Shown in pieces: positions 1 through 5,365 of a stretch of DNA of 9,111 nt. How positions within the stretch are numbered: position 1 is the first letter of the stretch; each line of letters opens with the position of its first letter. Source of the DNA: Nitrospirota bacterium (GTDB taxonomy: Bacteria; Nitrospirota; UBA9217). The stretch lies in assembly GCA_017885365.1 (NCBI GenBank), contig JAFNGD010000013.1, forward strand, positions 1-9,111. The letters are read 5' to 3'. The notes beneath the pieces were generated by a model, which did no database searches, was not told the DNA's origin, and was given only the letters and a program-made list of their open reading frames with translations. The position numbers and the translations under genes are program-made.

Positions 1-217
1 GCCACCACCAGCCATTCCAGAAAAATATGTCCACGCCTATGCCAGGAGCAACGTACACATAGTTCGTGTCAGGCAGCACGATCACAGACGGAGGCGCCTC
101 AAATACGATCGGTGGCGGCAGAGAAATTCCAATATTTACATCCACCCCTGCCACTGCTGGAACAGGCACAATAATTGCCAATGCCAGAAGGATTGTCCCG
201 AAAACCAGCCTTTTCAT
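1..217 (-). CDS. secreted aromatic-rich protein of unknown function, 3' part outside window
   Basis: Only the first 72 codons are inside the window; the gene runs off the left edge. The start is ATG at 217, preceded by a strong purine-rich ribosome binding site (AAAGGAGGAGG, then CAAC). Residues 1-23 form a Sec signal peptide: MKR, a hydrophobic core, and an AVA cleavage site before Gly24. The mature part begins with alternating V/I/D residues, then a Pro-rich segment (LPPPIVFEAPP, about 33-43), a Tyr/Val-rich stretch, and the start of an aromatic run ending FFWNGWWW at the edge. Small envelope proteins of this style occur in Geobacter-like bacteria and have no assigned function; that resemblance is from memory. 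It lies 19 bp downstream of the small lipoprotein gene on the same strand, so the two are probably co-transcribed. Export is well supported; function is unknown. Confidence 0.85.
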   Translation of the reverse strand, partial: MKRLVFGTILLALAIIVPVPAVAGVDVNIGISLPPPIVFEAPPSVIVLPDTNYVYVAPGIGVDIFFWNGWWW

Positions 218-236
218 GTTGCCTCCTCCTTTGCTC

Positions 237-383
237 CTAGTCCCGGTGACCACCGCGGTCACCTTGATCATGGCGATCATGCCCTCCGCGTTCTCCTCCC
301 CGATCTCCTCCTTCTACCGGGACAAAAATGGGGAAACAGCCGCTGCAGGCGAGCAGCAGGGCCGTGACGATGATGTACCGCAT
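237..383 (-). CDS. 48-residue Gly/His/Asp-rich lipoprotein
   Basis: This short gene reads MRYIIVTALLLACSGC followed by a hydrophilic tail. The ribosome binding site AGGAAGAGG lies 3 bases before ATG at 383. Residues 1-12 are a lipoprotein signal with Cys13 as likely lipidation site (LLAC); Cys16 (CSGC) is a less standard alternative. After FPIFVPV the tail is built of Gly, Asp, Arg and His in irregular GGxR and GHD units and ends GGHRD. Such tails can bind divalent metals or lie in the cell wall space, but no defined motif is present. The product is probably anchored to a membrane facing the periplasm. It is the first gene of a two-gene minus-strand unit with the secreted protein at 1-217. 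Very similar tiny lipoproteins are common in Geobacter-like genomes and are often left unannotated. Confidence 0.72.
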   Translation of the reverse strand: MRYIIVTALLLACSGCFPIFVPVEGGDRGGERGGHDRHDQGDRGGHRD

Positions 384-496
384 GATCCTCTTCCTATGAC
401 CCTCCCTGCCCGGCATCCCGTTCCGTTCTCACGACCGTCATGATGGGAGTTGCCAGGGCCTGCTATTGATCCATCCATCTTGCATTCCTTTGTTCA

Positions 497-525
497 ATAG
501 TAGCACCGGACCTGTCGTGAGGCAA
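497..525 (-). promoter_or_regulatory. candidate sigma-70 promoter for the 383-to-1 unit
   Basis: On the minus strand, TTGCCT (525-520) is separated by 17 bases from TACTAT (502-497), and TG stands one base upstream of the -10. Each hexamer matches 4 of 6 consensus bases and the extended -10 TG supports it. The predicted transcript would have a leader of about 107 bases before ATG at 383. Confidence 0.4.
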
Positions 526-531
526 GACAAG

Positions 532-551
532 GGGAGCGTATTGACGCTCCC
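532..551. repeat. perfect 8-bp dyad (hairpin or operator)
   Basis: GGGAGCGT at 532-539 pairs with ACGCTCCC at 544-551 around a 4-base loop. It has no T-tract on either side, so it is not a standard terminator. It sits just upstream of the candidate -35 at 525-520 and downstream of the YtxH terminator, so it could be an operator for the small lipoprotein unit or a secondary 3' end. Confidence 0.4.
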
Positions 552-630
552 TGCAGCAAGACTTCGGCGAACCCTTCAGCAGTGAGCTCAGGGCCGAACT
601 GCTCAGTCGAGTCGCTGGGAGTGCCGAAGG

Positions 631-664
631 AAAAAAAAGGCATCGGACCACTCTCCGATGCCTT
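631..664 (-). terminator. rho-independent terminator of the YtxH-repeat gene
   Basis: Read on the minus strand, an 11-bp perfect stem (AAGGCATCGGA with TCCGATGCCTT, loop of 6) is followed by a run of eight T. It lies about 90 bases past the stop codon of the YtxH-repeat gene. There is no T-run on the plus strand side, so it acts in the minus direction. Confidence 0.9.
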
Positions 665-753
665 GTCAACTGATGAACCGCCTCAACACGGCCATGTATT
701 TCAGCGATCGCTTGTCTCGTGTCACCTGAGCGTTTTTCTAAAGATACGGCCCT

Positions 754-1293
754 CTACGCCGCATGCCATATCTTCTTTTTCTCTTCGCGGAATGCCTTAC
801 TGACCGCTTCCATGGCTTCGGGTATGCCCTCCGTGGCGAGGACCTTGCCTTTGTCAATGAGGGAAGCGACCTTGTCCCGCGTGTCAACGGCGATCCGCTT
901 CACGTCCTCCCTGACGGCTTTCCCTGTCTTCGGCGCCAGCAGGAACGCAATGCCCGCCCCCAGGATGCCGCTCACCATGATCGGGACCATGAGTGACCGC
1001 TCCTTTTTTTTGTACACGAGCTCGCTCAGCTGTTCCCTTCCTTTGTCGTACTTCTCCCTGCCTTCTTCCACGGCCTTCGTAACGGCCTTCCTGCCTTCTT
1101 CGTACAGGTCCCTGCCTTCATCAATTGCCTCAGCTACCTGCTTCCCCGTTTTCGCGGAGAACCGTTCCAGGTCTTTCCTGAGCTCTTTCCCCGATTTCGG
1201 CGCTAGGAGGAACGCTATCCCTGCCCCCACGGCACTGGCCACCAGGACCGGCTTCAGGATCGAACTTTTCCTATGAGTGTATTCCTCTTTCAT
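754..1293 (-). CDS. protein with two YtxH-type repeats
   Basis: A 179-residue protein with two copies of the YtxH (PF12732) signature: a short glycine-rich hydrophobic segment followed by APKSGKELRKDL. Copy one has GAGIAFLLAPKSG at residues 23-35; copy two has GAGIAFLLAPKTG at 112-124. Each is followed by a charged amphipathic helix of the type that forms coiled coils. The linker (about 55-92) carries repeated EGR units. YtxH proteins are small membrane-associated proteins linked to general stress in Bacillus; their biochemical role is not established. The usual family member has one such unit of about 100-120 residues, so this one looks internally duplicated. ATG at 1293 is preferred because AGAGGTG lies 6 bases upstream; GTG at 1302 and ATG at 1299 are in frame but have no ribosome binding site of their own. 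It appears monocistronic, ending in the strong terminator at 631-664. Confidence 0.9.
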   Translation of the reverse strand: MKEEYTHRKSSILKPVLVASAVGAGIAFLLAPKSGKELRKDLERFSAKTGKQVAEAIDEGRDLYEEGRKAVTKAVEEGREKYDKGREQLSELVYKKKERSLMVPIMVSGILGAGIAFLLAPKTGKAVREDVKRIAVDTRDKVASLIDKGKVLATEGIPEAMEAVSKAFREEKKKIWHAA

Positions 1294-1397
1294 GACCATC
1301 ACCTCTTTCTTTTGTCCATGTTCTCCGAAAGCTTGCGACCGCCTTCCTGCAATGCGACATGATCACGTTCACCTTTCCACGCGATCTTTCTAGTTAA

Positions 1398-1406
1398 AGT
1401 ATATCA
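1398..1406 (-). promoter_or_regulatory. candidate extended -10 promoter for the YtxH-repeat gene
   Basis: On the minus strand the sequence TGATATACT is a TGn extended -10 with a 5-of-6 hexamer match. The region 17 bases upstream (CTCCCA) does not resemble a -35, which extended -10 promoters can tolerate. The leader would be about 100 bases, and no other promoter-like site is evident between here and ATG at 1293. Confidence 0.45.
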
Positions 1407-1440
1407 CTTGCCAGAGCCAGTGGGAGCTATTGGAGAAATA

Positions 1441-1554
1441 ATGTCAGGAGACCAGCCGGCGAAAAGAAGACTTCAATTCATAGAGAGAAGCGCGAATGTC
1501 AAAAAGCAGGGCCCTGACCGGTTCTTTGCTCAGGTAACACAAATATTAAGGTAA
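1441..1554 (+). CDS. candidate 37-residue basic small protein
   Basis: ATG at 1441 follows TTGGAGAAATA, a ribosome binding site with 5-base spacing from GGAG. The open frame of 37 codons ends at TAA (1552-1554). The product begins MSGDQPAKRRLQFIERSANV and ends FFAQVTQILR. It is basic (about 8 Lys/Arg against 3 Asp/Glu), has no signal peptide or membrane segment, and its second half could form an amphipathic helix. I do not recognise a family. It lies between the divergent YtxH-repeat gene and the secreted protein gene at 1653. Two T-runs follow it (from about 1559 and 1570) but without a clear GC stem. The good ribosome binding site and protein-like composition favour a real gene; chance remains possible at this length. 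Confidence 0.45.
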   Translation: MSGDQPAKRRLQFIERSANVKKQGPDRFFAQVTQILR

Positions 1555-1652
1555 GGGCTTTTTTATGTTTTTTTTCAACAAAAGCGGTCAGTCCGGGGTC
1601 AAAGTGATAGCATTATAAAGAGAGAGGCCTCGGTATGAAAAAGGAGTTAACC

Positions 1653-2765
1653 ATGACACGGTTGCTTTATAGATCCTTTATATTCATGGCAAGCGGTCTG
1701 CTCCTGATGTCCGGTCCGGCCATTGCACAGTCAGGGCGTACACCAGACGAAAAACCGCCGATAGCACAACCTCTTGTTCGTGAAGGCGATCTTGCCGTCA
1801 AATTGACGGATGCGCTTAAACTTGGCACGGCAACAAGTGACGCTGAGGCGGAGAGTTTATTGGGCTCTGTCGGCATTGTACCCCGGAATGGGTGGATCGC
1901 CGATTACCCCGTTACACCGGATATTATTGGAGAATTGCAGACTTCCGTCGCTGAAGCGGCGGCTGCGGGCAAATTGGCGATGGGGAAGGATGAAGCGCTG
2001 AGAGCGTCACAGGAGGTGCTGTCGGGGTATGATCTGTCAATAAAAACCGAGGCGCCGGTCCAGGAGGGAAGTACCGCACCCGGAACGAATTATCCCGAAT
2101 CTCCCGTCATTAATAATTATTACTATGATGAGGGCCCGCCTGTGGTCACCTATTATGCTCCGCCGCCTGATTATGCGTACATGTATACGTGGGTTCCTTA
2201 TCCGTTCTGGTGGTGGACTTACTGGTACCCCGGTTACTTTATCCTGGTGGACTTTCACGTGCCGGTGCATGGGCATGGGTACGGAGGACATGGCGGATAT
2301 GTCAGCAATCATTACCACGATGTCAGAACAGGCGGGATTTCCAGGATCGATCCTGCGAACAGAGCTCATGGAGGGATATATCCCGACAGGAGAGGCGCAG
2401 GATTGTCCAGTCCTTCAGCGCGGAGCGGGGCTCAAGCCATTCTCAGGAGAAGCCAGGGAGGTGAATCGACGGGGGCCAGCAGGGTCTTTCGTGGTTATGG
2501 ACAAAGACCTCCTGCCGGGACTCGTCCAAGTGCATTTGAGCGACCGCGTAACAGCCGGTTCGAGCGGGCCGCGAGCGACCGCGGATTCCAAAGCCGTTCC
2601 AATGCGGGCCGCATCACGAATCAAGGCCCTGGCGGCCGTGCGGTTTCCCCGGGCGTTCCCCGTCAGAATCAGGGTGGACCAGGCGCCGGTAGTGGTCCCC
2701 GTCCAACTGGAGGAGGAGGCCCCGGCGGCGGTGGCGGAGGCTTCCACGGAGGAGAACGTCGTTAA
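1653..2765 (+). CDS. secreted aromatic and Gly/Arg-rich protein of unknown function
   Basis: A 370-residue exported protein. Residues 1-25 are a Sec signal peptide (MTRLLYRS, hydrophobic core, AIA cleavage site before Gln26). Residues of about 45-135 form a compact Ala/Leu-rich region with a GIVPRNGWIADYPVTPDII segment. Then comes an aromatic stretch (NNYYYDEGPP, repeated YY, PFWWWTYWYPGYF, about 155-200), then a His/Gly patch (HGHGYGGHGG), and finally a low-complexity Arg/Ser/Gly tail to the C-terminus ending in a poly-Gly run and HGGERR. ATG at 1653 is chosen because AAGGAG lies 6-7 bases upstream; ATG at 1635 is in frame with a fair GAGAGG site and would add MKKELT. It is 92 bp upstream of the DUF2950 gene and probably shares its transcript. 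DUF2950 genes often sit next to DUF3300 genes; this protein does not show the DUF3300 N-terminal region, though it occupies the same place and has a similar disordered tail. Function unknown. Confidence 0.88.
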   Translation: MTRLLYRSFIFMASGLLLMSGPAIAQSGRTPDEKPPIAQPLVREGDLAVKLTDALKLGTATSDAEAESLLGSVGIVPRNGWIADYPVTPDIIGELQTSVAEAAAAGKLAMGKDEALRASQEVLSGYDLSIKTEAPVQEGSTAPGTNYPESPVINNYYYDEGPPVVTYYAPPPDYAYMYTWVPYPFWWWTYWYPGYFILVDFHVPVHGHGYGGHGGYVSNHYHDVRTGGISRIDPANRAHGGIYPDRRGAGLSSPSARSGAQAILRRSQGGESTGASRVFRGYGQRPPAGTRPSAFERPRNSRFERAASDRGFQSRSNAGRITNQGPGGRAVSPGVPRQNQGGPGAGSGPRPTGGGGPGGGGGGFHGGERR

Positions 2766-2777
2766 GGGGAAACCTCT

Positions 2778-2799
2778 GCAGGGTCGCAGCGGACCCTGC
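2778..2799 (+). other. intercistronic hairpin
   Basis: GCAGGGTC (2778-2785) pairs perfectly with GACCCTGC (2792-2799) around a 6-base loop, 13 bases past the stop of the secreted protein gene. No T-run follows, so read-through into the DUF2950 gene is expected. It may stabilise the upstream message or reduce downstream expression. Confidence 0.5.
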
Positions 2800-2826
2800 C
2801 TGCTCTTGGCTGTAGGGGAGATCATC

Positions 2827-2865
2827 ATGAGATCACGAGGAGATGGAGGTAGGAACGATGGATAG
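2827..2865 (+). CDS. possible 12-codon leader ORF overlapping the DUF2950 start
   Basis: ATG at 2827 is preceded by AGGGGAG with 6-base spacing, a site at least as good as that of the real gene downstream. It encodes MRSRGDGGRNDG and stops at TAG 2863-2865, so it ends inside the first codons of the DUF2950 gene (ATGGATAG). The geometry would permit translational coupling. The product itself looks meaningless (Gly/Arg/Asp). Confidence 0.25.
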   Translation: MRSRGDGGRNDG

Positions 2866-3877
2866 AGATACAACGAGATCGATGGATCTTTTTCATGGCC
2901 GTTTTGGTCTTGCGGTCTTCACCGTTGTTATCGGCGTGATCGTCTTCAGTTTTCTTGCGTTTGCCCAGGACAGGGAGCGAAAAAAGTTCAAGTCCCCGGA
3001 AGCTGCATTCAGCGCGCTCCTTGAGGCCGTGAAGAGCAATGATGCCGGGGAACTGCTGTCCATCTTCGGACCTTCGGGAAAGGATATCATATCCTCGGGC
3101 AATGCGGCAGCGGACAAGGCGGCCCGTGAACATTTCGTGAGAGCCGCCGGGAATGCGGTCAAGTTCTCCAGGCTGGACGATGAGACAATGCTTGTCCTTA
3201 TGGGGAAAGACGAGTCAACGTACCCCGTTCCCCTGGTGAAGTCTCCGCAGGGATGGGCCTTTTTCACCGAAGACGGCAAGGAAGAGATCATAAACCGGGG
3301 CATAGGAAGGAACGAATTGAACGCCATCCAGGTCGCCCTGGCATATGTGGACGCGCAATATGAATATGCAAGCAAGGACCGCGATGGCGACGGGGTAGTA
3401 CAATACGCCGGGAAATTTGTGAGCCATGCGGGCAAGAAGGATGGCCTGTACTGGGAGGCTGCGCCGGGCGAGGAGGCGAGCCCGCTGGGGCCGCTGTTCG
3501 CCCGTGCAACAGAGGAGGGATACCTATTCAAGAAAAAAGGTGAGAGACCCGCCCCCTACCACGGGTACTATTTCAGGATCCTGAAAGCTCAGGGCAGCAA
3601 TGCTCCCGGCGGCGAGCTCGACTACATCATCAAAGGCAGGATGGTGGCTGGATTCGGCCTGGTGGCATATCCTGCCGAGTACGGGGTGTCAGGGATCATG
3701 ACCCTGATCGTGAACCAAGAGGGAATTGTGTATGAGAAGGACCTGGGGCCAACGACGGGCAAGATCGCAAAGGCAATGAAGAAGTATGACCCTGACAAGA
3801 CATGGAAAAAGGAGGAATGGACGCCCGACGCCCTGAGAAAAGCTGTTGTAAATCCAGGAGCGAGCGCATCCCCGTAG
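2858..3877 (+). CDS. DUF2950 family exported protein
   Basis: A 339-residue protein of the DUF2950 family (PF11453), function unknown. An N-terminal hydrophobic segment (about 15-35) ending AFA before Gln37 is a signal peptide, placing the protein in the periplasm. Residues of about 44-165 match the N-terminal part (FKSPEAAFSALLEAVKSNDAGELLSIFGP). The hallmark C-terminal half follows: YVDAQYEYASKDRDGDGV, then KKDGLYWEA, SPLGPL, PYHGYYFRILKAQG, GRMVAGFGLVAYPAEYG and IVNQEGIVYEKDLG. The RDGDGV segment looks like a calcium-loop-type Asp-rich turn, but binding is not established. ATG at 2858 is used because GGAGGT lies 7 bases upstream; in-frame ATG at 2843 overlaps that site. The C-terminus extends about 20 residues beyond the usual family end, and the last residues VNPGASASP plus the stop are encoded by a 29-bp repeat whose other copy is at 3960-3988. 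It follows the secreted protein gene in a probable two-gene operon. Confidence 0.93.
   Translation: MDRDTTRSMDLFHGRFGLAVFTVVIGVIVFSFLAFAQDRERKKFKSPEAAFSALLEAVKSNDAGELLSIFGPSGKDIISSGNAAADKAAREHFVRAAGNAVKFSRLDDETMLVLMGKDESTYPVPLVKSPQGWAFFTEDGKEEIINRGIGRNELNAIQVALAYVDAQYEYASKDRDGDGVVQYAGKFVSHAGKKDGLYWEAAPGEEASPLGPLFARATEEGYLFKKKGERPAPYHGYYFRILKAQGSNAPGGELDYIIKGRMVAGFGLVAYPAEYGVSGIMTLIVNQEGIVYEKDLGPTTGKIAKAMKKYDPDKTWKKEEWTPDALRKAVVNPGASASP
3849..3877 (+). repeat. 29-bp direct repeat, copy 1 (inside DUF2950 3' end)
   Basis: Identical over 29 bases to 3960-3988; core AGGAGCGAGCGCATCCCCG. It covers the last nine sense codons and TAG of the DUF2950 gene. Its final CCCCGTAG also forms the left arm of a hairpin with 3882-3889. 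Flanking bases differ on both sides, so the repeat boundaries are sharp. Confidence 0.9.
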
Positions 3878-3889
3878 ATACCTACGGGG
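3870..3889 (+). other. hairpin across the DUF2950 stop codon
   Basis: CCCCGTAG (3870-3877, including the stop codon) pairs perfectly with CTACGGGG (3882-3889), loop ATAC. No T-run follows, so it is terminator-like at best. It may mark the 3' end of the message or be part of a palindromic repeat. Confidence 0.5.
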
Positions 3890-3959
3890 TCCAGCGAGCG
3901 ATTAGAATAACGATGGTTCCTTGAGGATCGAAGCTCCAAAGCAGTTTCTCCGGGAAGCT

Positions 3960-3988
3960 TAAATCCAGGAGCGAGCGCATCCCCGTAG
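3960..3988 (+). repeat. 29-bp direct repeat, copy 2 (intergenic)
   Basis: Exact copy of 3849-3877, 111 bp downstream, in non-coding sequence. Here the CCCCGTAG end is not followed by its complement, so the hairpin of copy 1 is absent. The 82 bp between the copies are not repeated elsewhere in the window. Confidence 0.9.
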
Positions 3989-4012
3989 CTAATACAAACG
4001 CACTAAATATTG

Positions 4013-4149
4013 TGTCATTGCAAGGAGCGTAGCGGTTGCGAGGCAATGCCGAAGCAAACCCGGAGATTCCTCGCTCTGCTCGGAACAGGCTCCGCAATCT
4101 CGTATTTACAGCGAGATTGACGCGCTCGCTTCGGTCGCTCGCAATGACA
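4013..4149. repeat. 137-bp palindromic repetitive element
   Basis: The element is bounded by a perfect 9-bp inverted repeat, TGTCATTGC (4013-4021) and GCAATGACA (4141-4149). Inside are GGAGCGTAGCGG-type and CGCTTCGGTCGCTCG arms and a second perfect pair, CAATCTCG (4095-4102) with CGAGATTG (4112-4119). This composition matches the widespread short intergenic elements with TGTCATTGCGAGGAGCGAAGCG ends seen in many environmental bacteria (from memory). It has no ORF of note and no clear target-site duplication, so it would be non-autonomous. It lies just 34 bp before the next gene start. Confidence 0.75.
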
Positions 4150-4183
4150 AGGTAACCAGGTCACAAGGGCGGGCAGGAGTGCG

Positions 4184-4597
4184 ATGAAGATCAGCGCGTC
4201 CACACAATTTCCAGCCGCACCCTTGCTTTGCCGGCTCCGTCGGCAGCATGACGTGCATATACGTTCCGTCCTGATAGTGTTCTCGCTCTTTTTACTCCAT
4301 TCGTGCATTGCCTATGCGCCGGTCCCCGGTCTCGTGGTCTATCGCGTAAGTTCTTACCGGATCGCATGGGAGAACGCCCAAAGAGCGGCCGAAGATGTCG
4401 GCATTCGCATAACATCGGCTGACGAAGCCTCGGGCACGATCGAGGGCCAGTCCGGCCGGACAACCGTTACGATCCGCGTCAAAAGACAACCTGATGAGAG
4501 GATCAGGCTCGAAGTGAGCCTCCGCGGCCCATCCCAAGACGCATCCATCGCAGATCGGTTCCACCGGGCATATGAGAACCGTGTAGGGGGAAAATAG
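4184..4597 (+). CDS. putative lipoprotein (DUF-like, unknown function)
   Basis: The open frame gives 137 residues from ATG 4184, which has AGGAG 4 bases upstream. A more biological start may be GTG at 4253: it yields MHIRSVLIVFSLFLLHSC, a typical lipoprotein signal with Cys18 in an LHSC lipobox and a mature protein of about 97 residues, but its ribosome binding site is weak. With the longer start the signal would carry an unusual 23-residue basic extension. The mature region (VYRVSSYRIAWENAQRAAEDVGIRITSADEASGTIEGQSGRTTVTIRVKR) reads as one helix followed by beta strands, similar to small periplasmic domains in which a helix packs on a sheet and which often assist envelope assembly. That comparison is weak. 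The stop TAG abuts the ATG of the beta-barrel gene, so the two are translationally linked. The sequence starts only 34 bp beyond a palindromic element. Confidence 0.72.
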   Translation: MKISASTQFPAAPLLCRLRRQHDVHIRSVLIVFSLFLLHSCIAYAPVPGLVVYRVSSYRIAWENAQRAAEDVGIRITSADEASGTIEGQSGRTTVTIRVKRQPDERIRLEVSLRGPSQDASIADRFHRAYENRVGGK

Positions 4598-5296
4598 ATG
4601 TTGTCCACGATCGGGAATGGTATGAAGCGCATTCTCCGGGGAGCTGCAGCAGCGCTGCTGCTGGTCGCGGTCAGTGGAGCAGCACATGCCGAAGTGAGCA
4701 AAGTCGAAGCGGGCGTGCAGATGTGGATAAACCAGTGGACACAAGACGATCCAAGATTTGGAAGTATTACCTCGGACAGTACTGTTCTCTTCGGTCCGGC
4801 GATCGAGGTGAAGTTCCCCAATCACGTTTTTGTGGACGCGTCATATCTTTTTTCCCTGTCCGATTATACCTTCTCGAGCAACGCTATCTACAATGTTGAA
4901 CGGCAGGATGCAGACGCGGCAATTGGCTACATGATCGTTCGGGAGTTCGGCGTGTTGGCTGGATATAAGAACTCTGTCTTTAAACAAAACGAACCGGGAG
5001 TCAGACAAACGGTGTATGGACCGACCATCGGTATGATCGTGATCGCGCCGATGGCCGTAAACGCCTCATTCTACAGTAAGCTGAACTATCTCTTTACCAG
5101 ATTCAAGGAGGAAGGCGCACGTGGCGGCTTTCAGGAAGACAGTCCGGGATGGTCATTGGAATTCGGATTTAAGGTCGGCTTCACCAGGGAATTCTCCGGT
5201 ACGTTCGGATACAAGTACGAAACGAACACGGGCAGTAATTCGAATATCCAGGACTCCTTCTCCGGATTCATCTTCGACGCGATGTTCGCTTTTTAG
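4598..5296 (+). CDS. predicted outer-membrane beta-barrel protein
   Basis: A 232-residue exported protein with a signal peptide of about 31 residues (basic MKRILR, Ala/Leu core, AHA before Glu32). The mature part has alternating hydrophobic strands with aromatic ends separated by short turns (VFVDASYLFSLSDY, FGVLAGYKNSVFK, LEFGFKVGFTREF, GTFGYKYETNT) and ends in Phe (FDAMFAF), the usual C-terminal signal for barrel insertion by BAM. Length and strand count suggest 8 to 10 strands, as in OmpA- or OmpW-like small barrels. The exact family is not recognised. ATG at 4598 follows AGGGGG with 9-base spacing; in-frame ATG at 4622 would start at MKRILR and also gives a good signal but has a poor binding site. 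It directly follows the lipoprotein gene and precedes another lipoprotein by 69 bp, making an envelope gene trio. Confidence 0.85.
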   Translation: MLSTIGNGMKRILRGAAAALLLVAVSGAAHAEVSKVEAGVQMWINQWTQDDPRFGSITSDSTVLFGPAIEVKFPNHVFVDASYLFSLSDYTFSSNAIYNVERQDADAAIGYMIVREFGVLAGYKNSVFKQNEPGVRQTVYGPTIGMIVIAPMAVNASFYSKLNYLFTRFKEEGARGGFQEDSPGWSLEFGFKVGFTREFSGTFGYKYETNTGSNSNIQDSFSGFIFDAMFAF

Positions 5297-5365
5297 TAAT
5301 CAATTGGCAATCGTACCTTGGGGAACAGCTCGTTCTTCTCTAGCGGAAATAGGCAGGATGCAGCC

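Noticed and set aside
463..753. Continuation of the YtxH-repeat frame past its TAG, giving protein-like text
   Set aside because: The extension runs straight through the strong terminator hairpin at 637-664, so it is non-coding 3' sequence read by chance.
1271..1360. Minus-strand 29-codon ORF from ATG 1360 overlapping the YtxH-repeat start
   Set aside because: It has a fair AAAGGTG site, but its product (MSHCRKAVASFRRTW...) is not protein-like in any recognised way and half of it is out-of-frame YtxH sequence.
1555..1580. Two T-runs after the small ORF as a rho-independent terminator
   Set aside because: No stable GC stem precedes them; the CAGGGCCCTG palindrome at 1507-1516 is about 40 bases too far upstream.
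2125..2865. Long plus-strand frame overlapping the secreted protein gene
   Set aside because: It is a shadow of the Gly/Arg-rich coding region in another frame; the main frame has the signal peptide, ribosome binding site and coherent composition.
2893..3531. Long minus-strand frame opposite the DUF2950 gene
   Set aside because: Antisense shadow; the plus frame matches a known family over its whole length.
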